A stretch of 64,000 nt of DNA, from the NCBI GenBank assembly GCA_030141605.1, contig JAQGDQ010000095.1, forward strand, positions 310,001 through 374,000, in the 5' to 3' direction. A program made the translations under genes and the position numbers. The notes under the pieces are model-generated. The model did no database searches and was not told where the DNA came from. It was given only the letters and a program-made list of their open reading frames with translations. The DNA comes from Tubiluchus corallicola (taxonomy: Eukaryota; Priapulida; Priapulimorpha; Priapulimorphida; Tubiluchidae). The first letter of the stretch is position 1. The number at the start of each line of letters is the position of its first letter. This document shows, piece after piece, positions 10,441-22,292 of this stretch.

Positions 10441-12340
10441 TTATTAGAGAAGAGAAGTTGAGAGATGAGTCATGAGTTCAATGCAATACATGATAAAAGT
10501 CAGGTATACTTCCGCACCCGCCGCACTGTCTCATTGCATGCATACTTCTATCTAGTGCTACCTGCCCGCGGGAGACGCCTATATTCTTCAAACAAGTTCG
10601 AACAACGCCAGTTTTTCGGGAACTGACCTTCGCCAATGCTTTTTATCATTTCTACAGGTTCTCAGGCACAGGGGTCAGGATGGGCGCAAGAAAAGCTGTA
10701 ATGTCATTTATAATCGTTATTTTTTTACAAATCCAACAAGATGTTCAGCAAGCAACAAACCGACGAAGAACGGTAGCTGATTAGAGTGTAATCACATTTA
10801 TTTGTTGGAACAACGCGACGGTGCGCTTTGCCCTTCATAAAATTGGTCAAGCCATCATATGCCGCAAGTTCGAATAGCGCACAGGAAATAATATTGAACG
10901 CAGTATAATTGTATTAGAGGAAAATTACCGCCCCAGGATAAAACTTTACAATGCATTGCTCAATACCTGACAATAAGAGAATCGCCGGGATCCATGTATG
11001 TATAGCCTGTATGGTGCGTCGCTCTGTTTTAATTGTGTATATATATATGCTTAATATATCATACTGAATAATATATCATATTATACAGCACATATATCAT
11101 ATGATATATATATATATAATATATATCATAATAAATCATAATGAATTCCATAACGTGTTTATTTTTTGCGCCTTATTTGTTGCTTTTTGCAGAAAGTCGT
11201 GTCTTATAGACACCAAGAATTTGCCTAGAATTATCGAAGTACCTAGAACCTACTGCTCCATTTTGTTTTGACAGATTTAACAGATCTGTCTTTGGGAGAA
11301 CTCTGTGCAGAAACAGAACTGGAAAGTGTAAAGCCACAAATGTTTCAACACCTGTCTGTCGCTGTAAAAGTTCAAAATGCGTAGTAAGCAAAATCAGAAA
11401 GTATCAGATAATCAAAATCAGAATGACATGGTTCATGATGGTTGAACTGTCCCAACCATTATGCAGAAGTAACCACATGTATTGGATTGCATAAACAGTA
11501 TCTGTCGCACCAATGTGTAAAATTTAGACATTTTAAAAATTCCTAAGCATTTCGCACAATACCTATGCATTTCGAGAAAAGTGTGAATAATTTTTTGGCA
11601 TCGACTCTTTCACACTTTACCTAGACCGCTAAAAGTTTTATGTAATAGCTAGAATTTATATAAAAACGTAAAGTGACCTAGGCAAAATTTAATGCGAACA
11701 TAATTTATGATGAATCAACCTCTTCCTAGATATTTTATGCATTTCCAAGGCATTGTGCGAGATGCATAAAACGACATGGTCAGTTTACTAATTACTTTAG
11801 TAGTTCAAGTAAGCTGATGAGTTAACTGTTTTTTGCCAAAGGATGCCATATCACCATCTTTGACATGCTGCTCAGCCCTCCTACAAATGCATTTCCGAAA
11901 AAGGCGTGGAGCATCAAATAGGAGCAGCTCAGTAATGGAATTAACTACATAGCGAAAAAGCACTGTCTATAACACCTCCAACTATATCTGTGTCATTATA
12001 ATTATGTTCGCTCCTTATTTTATTACAACATTACAAAGACTGTGAACGTGGGTGAGCTTACAAAGCTTTTTCCTCATTAGGTGATCATAGCACCGTCGGC
12101 TGTATTTTCACTTTCTTCAGTCTCTTGCTATCATTTAATTATGGTGCCACGCAGAGTCAGAGCCCAGAGATCTACCACTCAAGGTTATTAACAATTTGTC
12201 CTATTTTGGCAATATTTATCTTGTTAATAAGCGTGTGGTTATATTAGCTACTGCACGTGTCTTAAGGTACAACATGAAAGAGGTAAATTTTTGATCAATT
12301 ACCCAATTTGTAATGAGACGGTAACGTACCAACTCATCCT
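10441..12340. other. Stretch without a recognised gene
   Basis: The part at 10500-10800 has more G and C than its surroundings but shows no protein match. An AT-rich block at about 11035-11150 contains repeated 'atatatcat' palindromes. I recognise nothing else. Confidence 0.35.
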
Positions 12341-12344
12341 TTGA

Positions 12345-12505
12345 AAGTTGGTGGAGTAAAATGAAGTGGAGTCGAGTCTGTCGAATGGACTGGAGGATCC
12401 TAACGGAGTAGAATGGAGTAAAGTGTAGTGGAGTGAAGTACAGCAGAACAGCATAAAATGTAGAAAGTGAAAGTGAAGGACTGGAGCGGATACAGTGAAG
12501 TGAAA
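12345..12505 (+). repeat. Degenerate GGAGT/GTGGA satellite-like tract
   Basis: The motifs gtgga, ggagt and aatgg recur at roughly 5-bp multiples over about 160 bp, with many substitutions. This looks like an old pentamer repeat. It is followed by a cat/atc triplet-rich tract near 12510-12660. Confidence 0.6.
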
Positions 12506-12682
12506 AACATCGTCATCATCTTCATCATCACCATCACTGCTATCACTATCCTTATTATTCATTATTAGTATCATTATATTCTTCACATTCATTGTCATCA
12601 TTATTTTATCATGGACATTGTTGCTGTCATAGTCATTGCCATCGCTGTTATCGACATTACCGTAAGAATAGTTCGTGAAGCA

Positions 12683-12727
12683 GATTAGGATTAGGTTAGG
12701 GTTGCGGTTAGGGATAGGGCTAGGGTG
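12683..12727 (+). repeat. Interstitial telomere-like repeat
   Basis: Variants of TTAGGG (ttaggA, ttaggg, tTGCGg, tAggg, ctaggg) follow one another over about 45 bp. TTAGGG is the canonical telomere unit of most animals. The tract is short and degenerate. Confidence 0.6.
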
Positions 12728-13599
12728 TTTAAATTGTGTGAGGAATTGTAAACTTCTTCCTTAATTATAATCTTAATTTTAAGGATTATTAGTTATAATG
12801 ATGGATCGAACCTGCAACGTTGAGTATTTAAGGTCACAATGGACTGTATGGCCTAGTGATCGTGTCAGTGGATTTGTAGTCCAATGATTCCTAATTAAAG
12901 TCCAAGCTCGAAGCAAGAAGGCGTATTTTTGCTCGCTCTTTTTTGTAAATTATAACTCAATTCAACGAGTTTTTTAGGCAAATATATTTATAGCGCAGTT
13001 TAGCGCTAGGTAATCGTTTTTACGATGAATATCGTAGTGTACTGTACATACTGAATGCTATTCTTACACAGTGCATAACATTTAACTGTAATTTTGTAAT
13101 TTATTGTCCAATTCAGCATGCTTACAGTATCACATTGTAACTATATATCAAATCAATTACATGTATTATATTTCAAATCAATGTAATTGCAATATTATAA
13201 AAGAACTGTATTAATATAGTTACTAACTACATAATAGTTTATCAACAGGAAAAATATGCTGCATGGTGGTCAAGAAGCAAAGCTTGTAAGACCACCATGA
13301 AAATTGGAGAAACAACTGCTTAACAAGAGAAAAAATAGAAAAACAGAGAATAGCTAAGATAAAATAATAAACAAAGATAGATAAAAAGAGAAGAGAAATG
13401 AAATAGAAAGGAATTCAGCAGAGACGTGATGCAAACGTGTGAAAATATAAACTGTAATGTAACCAGTCGCGGGATGTACTGTAACTATCGCACTTCACGA
13501 TAAAACTCAAAAAATAAGCATTATAAGTAAGATTTGAGCAGAAAAGGTTTCATGTATCTCTTAAAGCCATATAATTTTCAAAGTGTTGTGACATAAATT
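12728..13599. other. AT-rich stretch; one short hairpin
   Basis: No coding frame is supported. A perfect 10-bp inverted repeat (13262-13271 with 13290-13299, 18-nt loop, arms catggtggtc/gaccaccatg) is the only structure seen. The lower end of the antisense LINE that follows may reach in from about 13600. Confidence 0.35.
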
Positions 13600-16150
13600 G
13601 ATATTTTATTCCATAGATTTGGAGCGGTAAATTTTAGAAAGTGTCTGGCAACATTAGTCCTGCAAAATGGAATATAATATTCATTAAATCTAGTGGAGTG
13701 ATGTTGGTGATTACGTACGACGGGAATTATGAAACGCGGGGGTAATAAACTGTGGTGTGTTTTGTACAGGTAGGTAGCAAGGTGGAAGAATCAGAGTCAT
13801 CTAAATTTAAAATTCCACCGTTATAAAAAAGTATAGGTTCAATTGGGGCTTGTTTAGTTAAATTATAAGTGATTGTCAAAAACGCGGTGTCTGGCTAAGT
13901 AATTTAAGTTTGCTGGATATGTTTTCCCCCATAGAATACAACAATGAGTTAAAAAGGGTAATACTAGACAGCTATATAGTGTTATTAAGTGAAATTTGTG
14001 TAATTTATTTTTTAATAATTGAGATGATGCTAACATTTTTTGCATTTTTTGAACTTATATAATTAATATGGCGCCTCCAATCAAGATTTTTATGAAGCGT
14101 AATACCTAAAAATTTTATAGTTTTAACTCTTTCAATAACTTCGCTATCGATATGTAGGGTACAATTATCAGGTAATTTTTTATTTCTGGAATGGAGGATT
14201 TAATGATAGTACATTTGCCTTAAACCAATCAGCAATTAATTTTAAGAGTTGATTTATTTCTGCAACAGAGAGATAACACAAGTCAAAAAAACAAAGTAGT
14301 GTCATTAGCAAATTGAAATAGATTATCTCTATTTAGTAACTTGCTTAGATCGTTTATGTATGTTTGAAATAATAACAATATGGGTTCTTGAGGCACACCG
14401 CACGTTATAGTTTGAGATTTAGAAAGACAGTTACAACATCTGACTACTACATAGATTCTATTAGACAGATAATTTCAAACCAGTTATAGGCCAAACCTCG
14501 AATACCATAATATAAGAGTTTATGAAGAAGAATTGAATGGTCCCTAGTGTCAAATTCTTTCGACAAGTCACAAAATATATAGGCAGCTATTGAATTTTTT
14601 ATCGTGTTTACAATTTGATCACATACTTTAATTAGCGCTAACTCAGTGGAAAAGGCTTTTCGAAAGCCAAATTGATTATCATTAAGGATATTATGATTGA
14701 TTAAATATTTGTATAACTGATTCTGAGCACATCTCTCCAGAATTTTAGAAAAGAATGGCAGTAATGAAACAGGCCGGTAATTATTTAAGCTAGTATTTTA
14801 TCCACTTTTAGGCTGATAGGCTGTCATTGCTTGAACTTTTGTTAGGATTGACTGTTTTGCAAATGTAGATAACATCAGAAGGTATTACTGGTTCAAAAAA
14901 AGAAAGAATTTGGGTAATTATCAGTCAAATACGTAGCAAAGTGTGTATTAGGTTTGGTAATCTTTTCAGCTAAATTTCAATATTTTTCAATATTTCTTTA
15001 TACATTTAATTTTTATTTCGTATAGACTGCAAAAGGCCGCGAGAAATCCAAGGTTTTTTAATTTTGTTACAATTATTTGTTTTTCTTTAATATGAGCACT
15101 GTAAACATTATTAAACTTCTGGTAAAACTGTTCAGTTGCTTGAATAACTTCATTAATGCTAGTAGTATCATCCCTATTAGTTATAGATAAATTCCGAATT
15201 AACGCATTTTTGATATTATTATTATTATAAGGAGTTATTTTGAGATCAGATGTTTTCTGAATTGACAGATTTAAGTCCGTAATCAGAAATACAGGTTGAT
15301 GGTTAAGTCAGTTAGCAAATTACCTGCATTATAATTATACTGTATATGTTTGTAAAAATATTATCAATTAATGTAGCTGTAATGTTAGTTATTCAAGTCG
15401 GATGTGTAATAGTTGGAAAGACGTAGTTGGCAAACATCATATCAAGGAAGTTTTTAGTATCATTATGAGTTTCATGGTTTAATAAATTGATGTTAAAATC
15501 GCCTGTTATGAATAAATGTTTTGACTGATTGTTTATCTTACTTATAATATCCGATATTTTGTCAGTAAATTGGAGTGCACATTCTCCTGGATGGCGATAT
15601 ACAGAGCCAACAACTATTTTTTTATCGTTATTGCAAGTAATTTCAATAAAAATGGCTTCGATATCTTCCTCAGAGAGAGTTAAATCTTTTCTGATAAACA
15701 ATGCCACACCCCCACCCCCATTATTAATTTTCCTATTAATAAAAACAGCATTATAACCTGGTAAATGAATTGTAGAATCTATATCATCACAAAGCCAAGT
15801 TTCAGTTAATGCTATAATAGAATAGTTTAAATTAAGTGAATGAAATGAAGATACGCAGAAAAGTGGACGAGATTATCATTTACACTGCAGATATTCAAGT
15901 GTATGATTGATAATGAATTGTCATTGATAGTATGATTATTAGTCAACATGGTATTAAATTGATCTATGTCATAGTCGCAAGGGCGTTTGTATTGTTAAAA
16001 AAATAATATCGGGGTCAGCATTATGTAAATTTATGTTATCATTAAGTAATGATTCTGCATCATCTATTAAATCCAAATTAAGAGAATTAATTATCAATTA
16101 TAGCATAGCACCAGTATATCGAGTATTTAAATAAAAATCTTCATAAAAAC
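13600..16150 (-). mobile_element. Antisense CR1/L2-like LINE remnant
   Basis: Read on the minus strand, the order is endonuclease then reverse transcriptase. At about 15845-15390 it reads 'ALTETWL', then 'GGGGVALFIRKDL', 'GSVYRHPG' and 'GDFNINLL', all endonuclease landmarks. At about 14740-14500 it reads 'NQFGFRK' and motif A as '[13 protein letters not shown]'. At 14045-13863 it reads 'YSCLVLPFLTHCCILWG', the usual region after the catalytic domain. Stops and frame changes are frequent. I do not find a clear FADD box or a defined 3' tail. Confidence 0.8.
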
Positions 16151-16563
16151 TGTGCAGTGCTCGCCTTCTACAACAACTTTTATTAGAAGCAACATGGAAA
16201 CCAACTCCCATAGTTTTACGTGCAACATCTATGCATTTGTATTAAATTGAGATTATCAAATTCCATTTCTATTTGTTCAGCAAAATAATGACAGTTCAAA
16301 GAAAGAAAAGCTGCTATTAGTTTTTATGCACATACGTGGAAAGCTTCAAAAGATCGCACGTCTAAAGGATAAATCTGCTTGATAAAACAATCATGATAAA
16401 TTTATGTTGAATTCGGAGGAATATAATCCAATGTTTAAGTTATTTTGGCAAAATAGTTTGCATTTGCTGCTCACGAAATAATGTGTATCACGTATAATTT
16501 TCGCTTAACTTTGGTTGGGATGCTACCGACTCCGTGTAATATTAGTAGTTGTGATGGTGGTGC

Positions 16564-16821
<258 letters not shown>

Positions 16822-17090
16822 TTTTGCTATTGTTATTGTTGCTGTTGCTGTTGGTGTTGGTCTTGCTGTTGTTGAAGTTGTTGCTGTTGCTGTTGAAGCT
16901 AAGACTGCTGCTACTGTTGTTGTTATTATTGCTTATGTTGTCATTATTATTGTAGCAGCGGCACATCATTGTAATTGTCGTAATTGGTATTGTTGCTGTC
17001 GCTACTGTCCTGTTACATTTGCCGCCACCATTGCTGCTACTGTTGTTGTTATTATTGTTCCTGCTGCTGCTGTTGCTGTTGTGCGATTTT
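16822..17090 (+). repeat. Degenerate GTT/CTG/ATT triplet tract
   Basis: Triplets ending in T (gtt, gct, att, tgt, tcg) dominate for about 270 bp directly after the TAG array, probably a decayed extension of it. Open frames of Ser/Asn or Cys runs here have no family support. Confidence 0.75.
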
Positions 17091-17534
17091 CTCATCCTAT
17101 GTGCTCATAAACTCTGACATTTGTTTCATTTATATTTATAATATTATTACGGTATTAAACTCCAAAACGTTGCGACTCTCAATTGGAATCCAATGCGTAA
17201 TAAAACCAACACAGACTCAAGAAGCAGCATTTCAGCAGAGTGCTAAAATGTCACCATAATGTAAATTTTTTTTAGATAAACATTTAAAATTAATCTAAAA
17301 GACCATGTGCATTGAGATCTTGAACACAAGTGTAGTTCAGTCTACATGATATGGCCAGAACGAAAGTTGAACGAAAAGTACAAGAATTCAAAAAATAACA
17401 ATATAAATTATATCTTAATATATTGTTACTATTAATTATTATGATGTTACAATATCAAGTTCATCATTAACGATGTTACAAGCCCACAATTAATTAACTT
17501 TCGATTTAGAACAACGCTGCATTATGCTTTTAAC

Positions 17535-17600
17535 TGTGGTGCGGCGATTAACATAGCAGCTCGGATAACAGAAGGCCCGTGTTCGAGTCACAGTGGAGGT
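17535..17600 (+). mobile_element. tRNA-derived SINE head (candidate)
   Basis: The stretch resembles the internal promoter of a tRNA gene. A 'gtggtgcggcgatta' A-box-like block lies about 50 bp before 'gtgttcgagtc', a good B-box core. The bases on either side of the B-box can pair at 4 of 5 positions, as in a T arm. The acceptor and anticodon stems do not pair well, so this is not a working tRNA. A SINE head or old tRNA pseudogene fits best. Confidence 0.45.
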
Positions 17601-17619
17601 GAAAACCTTTCTAATTTTG

Positions 17620-19030
17620 TATTGCTTTCATGCGTTTATATGAATGTTTAAAATTTAAAGACAAATTTAAACGTAGTTTGTTTAATTAATTTATTATTTT
17701 GTTTAATATTTAATTTATAGCTATAAAAATCTCGTACCATACGAATTGAAGCATCAAATCTAAGCGAATTGTGTAATTTCTTTTCTTTAGTTTTGATGTA
17801 CATGCAGAATAATTTTGACCTAAGGCGTTTTCCAAGTAACATGCGTCACTGATGAACCCAAATCATGCAAGTTCCTTCCGAAAGATTCCAAGTGAAACTA
17901 ACCTAGCGATGCGAAATTGTTAAACACAATGAAAAGTATTAATTGTATTAAAAGTATGAAAAGTGTCAATTTAAATACAATTTTGTTAGCGTATCTTTCT
18001 TGTAACAAAATACAGTCTACAGTGATAAAAATGCTTGATGATGTTAATGATAAAAACAACTCACCTGATTTTGGCTTTCTTCGCTTTTTCTCTTGTCTTC
18101 AACCAACGCTGGAACTGAACTTCTACGCACGTTTTGAGTAAGGTAGGTTCAGCAATAATTTTGACTCCCAATTTATCTTGAAGAATTGGTTGCAAGTTCC
18201 GCTATTCAACTTGTATACCAGACCAAATATTGTAGGAACTGGGTTCCTCAATAAAAATTACTAAGACGATTTTTTTGTTTCACTGGAATTTTTTAAAAGA
18301 TGATATCACTGTGTTTTTAACTAAGTTTTGTGTTTGAAAGTACCAATAGCGGTGCGCATTTAGTCTTAGGATGCCTTTACCAATTTATATATATTAAGTT
18401 TATTTAAATAGTAATTTGTCGTCACGAGGCGTAAATTACGCCAATTTAGTTGCCTAAACAGTGAAATTTTACGACAATTCCGTGTCGGACTCGAGGAGTT
18501 CCCAATGCCGAGCTCTAAGCTTATGTGCAGTGCAGTTATTAACCTGCGCAAACTCCCAACATTATTTCCTCATACGAATGAATAAGAAGCCTTTATCGCC
18601 AACGCATGTACCCCTAACTAATGACAAACACTACAACATCTAACAAATATTGACACAAAGGAAAATTACAAACCACAGAGCAATCATGAATATTTTATTG
18701 AATATTATGGTGTTTGTTTGTTGTTTTAATTCACGTTGTCACTGTTTGTGAGTTGTTATGTTCTAATTCAAATTCACGTTATGTCATTGCAAGAATGAGC
18801 CGTAATTGTCGCCGTTGTTAACTATTGTACCCACGATAAAAGCCTATTGTCTTATGCACATTTTTTTTTCAGAACTATTTTCGGTTTTACATAAAAAGTG
18901 TAAAAATGAACTTTACATAGCTATACATGAAAAAGAATAGCGCATGTGCACAAATGTCATGCGATACAGAAGTCTGCTAAGAAAGCAAATTAGGAGTGTA
19001 GCTAAATATATGCGGCTGCCAATGGCCTGC
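17620..19030. other. Stretch without a recognised gene
   Basis: Several 60-75 codon frames occur but show no domain or splice context. No repeats stand out. Confidence 0.35.
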
Positions 19031-19034
19031 CTTT

Positions 19035-19617
<583 letters not shown>

Positions 19618-20389
19618 ACTGTTTTTGTTGACTGCAGGAAACCCTACTGGGATCCGGCCTACCCTTATAGCCTTTAGCTTAAAGGTCTAACCTGCCAGAC
19701 ATACTCACTGGAGGTGACCTGCAAAGTCACACATATATGATTTCTGATAAATATATATGTAATATATGTTCCAAAATACAGATCTCAAGAAGGACTTTAT
19801 ATTAAAAAGCAATGTATTTTGCTGTAAATGTATTCCGGTCACTATTTCAACTATCTTTTTTGCAAGAACTAGTAAATCTTACTGTTTTTTCTTGACATGC
19901 TCGACTTGTGTAGTTAAACTACACATGGATTAGTATGATTCTGTTATTGCAAAAAAATCTTCTAACTTTGTTGTTAATATTATTATCAATGTCTTCATTA
20001 TAATCACCTCAACTTATCATAAGCAACAGATCGTCATCGATCACAACTCATGTCATCAGCATCATCACTACGTTTTGGTAAAGGAGTTGGAGATTTTGTC
20101 AACTTAGTTTTTAAAGATTTAACATTTGAACAGCATTTTAAAATTAGCAACTTTTTAATTTAAATTAAAACATTAGATCTGTCAATCTTTGACGTCTTCT
20201 TGACTATTTTAACTTCTTCAAATTCTTGATCTTCTTGAAATTTTCAAAATTTGCAAGTTTCTAATTTACGTGACGTGAGTTAAATACAAAATTGAAGGGT
20301 GGCTTACTGATCTTTGGTTGTTATAATAGATTACAGATAACACTACAGTTACGAATCTGCACAAAATGGGTTACAAAAATGGTAGAAGA

Positions 20390-20800
20390 GTTAAAGAATA
20401 TTCCTTATTGCAGCGAATTAAGCGTCTATATGTCTGCATACATTATTAACTACAAGGACGCGTGCTGATTTAATACAAGCTTTCAATATTATTAAAGGAA
20501 TTCATGATGTGGATGTTGGAAACTTCTTTACATTTATGAACCATGGGATGATGATGCGAGAACGCCAGTAAAAACTGTACATGAAAAGAGCAAAGCTGGA
20601 TTTAACTCATTTAAGAAAATATTTTTTAAATCATAGGATAATTGATCTGTTGAATGGTTTACCTCAAAAGGCCATGGAAGCAGCTTAAAGGGGCCTTCCA
20701 AGAACGAAATCTAGATTGGATTCATGAGAAACATGTCTGCAAACACTGAGTTTTCTACAGCATACTAGTACTCTTAGTCATAGATGCCTATATATTTTTG
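20390..20800 (+). mobile_element. LINE ORF2 C-terminal remnant
   Basis: Across frames the plus strand reads 'RIKRLYVC', 'DVDVGNFFTFMNHG', 'LDLTHLRKYFFNHRIID', 'LWNGLPQKAVEAA' and 'AFQERNLDWIH'. This is the conserved tail of CR1-like ORF2, in the right order. Frame changes occur near 20470, 20560 and 20620. No 5' part of the element is nearby. Confidence 0.65.
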
Positions 20801-20809
20801 CTCTATTTG

Positions 20810-22232
20810 TATATAGTGTATATATAATGTATCAAATCGTTATAATCATTGTTATTAAAGTACAAGCGCCACAAAAAGTTGTTTTAGAGGAAGAGTGTGT
20901 GATATAACCCAGTTTTGGGTTCCTTACACAATGGCTACCAAAATTAAAACCATAACAAGTGTCAAAACGATGGGAGTAGCTGCAAAGAAAAAGATAAATT
21001 TAACTTCTAGTGACGATTGCAAAGTATACTACCTTCAACTTTTACTGTTCTACAACATCGCTCAGATTTCATATTTTTCACAAAAAAGGCTTGAAATAAG
21101 TGAAATATGTTAGTCGTTATTCCTAAAGACTTACAAACAAATAGGAAGAAGTTATTAATTGCAAAACAAAAGCACACGTTTTCGCAAAACTTGTTAACTT
21201 TTAGATACGTGACTTTGCATGTTGACTTTGTAGTCTCAACGTGTTGACTGTCTATTAGATGATAGAGATTTAGCATACGTTCAAATAATTATGGAGGTCT
21301 TGATTGCAAAGGCTAGAACCTAGAACATATAATGTTTTATTTTCTCCAGTGTTACTTGCAGCAATAATGTCTGACCAGTATTAAATAAACATGATTATTG
21401 AGCTGGACAGGGAGGGACCAAAGGATCGAGTTACCTTTCATACAAATGGCAGATTTAATAAAATTAAACAATATTCAGTAGTAAAAAGGCGACGATACAT
21501 GACAACAAAAACAATAAAGCAAAGTAAAACAAGAGAATGATACTTAATTGCCAATTAACAAAAATTTAAAAGAAAATAGTTAAGTACGTAATCTAAACAA
21601 AAGAACGCAATTAGGGGGACAGCAGGGGATTTGTAAGCAATATAATAAATTATTAGCTTGCATGTACACTAAAATGAGTGCATGATGAATGATAAATGCA
21701 AATAAAAATAACACGGATATTATCAATATATCAGTGTAATAAAAAGAAAGGTTTTTTACGAAAACAAAAAAGAATAACAATAAAAAGTTTATAAGCAAGA
21801 ACACGAAATATTGGCTTAAACTAAAAAAACAAGCGATGAGTAACTGCAAACAATAATAAAGGAAAACAATGACCAATAATATAATAAAATTAAATAAACA
21901 AATTATTTTTGGAGGAAATAGCAGCAAATAATAACAAACAACAAAAATTTATAGACAAAAATAATTATATATTTTTTATACTGGTTGAAAGAATAAAAAA
22001 CTATTTGGTAACTAGAACTTAGCACTAGTCAGAGTACTAGCTAAGCGAACTAGAACTAGCGAATACTAGTAAAAGGCTACGAAATCTAAGCAAATAGGCC
22101 TTAGGCAATTACTAGTTCGTAACTTATGTTTTAGACAATGACAAACATGTCTAATTACAGCCATGATCACAGACTCAGCTCAGACTCGTAATCGGATCGT
22201 AAAAAATAAATGGTTAACTTACTAGTCGGCAG
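20810..22232. other. AT-rich region upstream of PELP1
   Basis: No gene is supported. Near 22010-22130 the tetranucleotide CTAG recurs at least seven times within 120 bp (actagaact, actagt, actagct, actagcg). This may be a local degenerate repeat. Core promoter elements for PELP1 should lie in the last few hundred bases, but I cannot point to them. Confidence 0.35.
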
Positions 22233-22292
22233 ATGGCGCTGTGCTCCTCTGTCGAATCACATGTCAACTTAAGGAATGGCGTCTTCCAGTAA
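22233..22292 (+). promoter_or_regulatory. Possible uORF overlapping the PELP1 start
   Basis: An ATG at 22233 ('agatggcgct') opens a 19-codon frame ending at TAA 22290-22292. It overlaps the PELP1 ATG (22276) in another frame. If the transcript starts upstream of it, it would dampen PELP1 translation. Alternatively, 'agatggcg' resembles a YY1-type initiator at the transcription start, in which case it would not be translated. Confidence 0.3.

Noticed and set aside
12790-12925. tRNA-like boxes ('ggttcgatcc' on minus, 'gctcgaagc' on plus)
   Set aside because: The B-box is one base short and no T, D or anticodon stem pairs properly on either strand.
20895-21276. Overlapping 72- and 89-codon frames upstream of PELP1
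   Set aside because: No domain, no conserved pattern, and the two occupy opposite strands of the same sequence.
21580-21927. 115-codon hydrophobic minus-strand frame
   Set aside because: Its Phe/Leu/Ile content follows from A-rich sequence on the other strand; no family resemblance, no splice signals.
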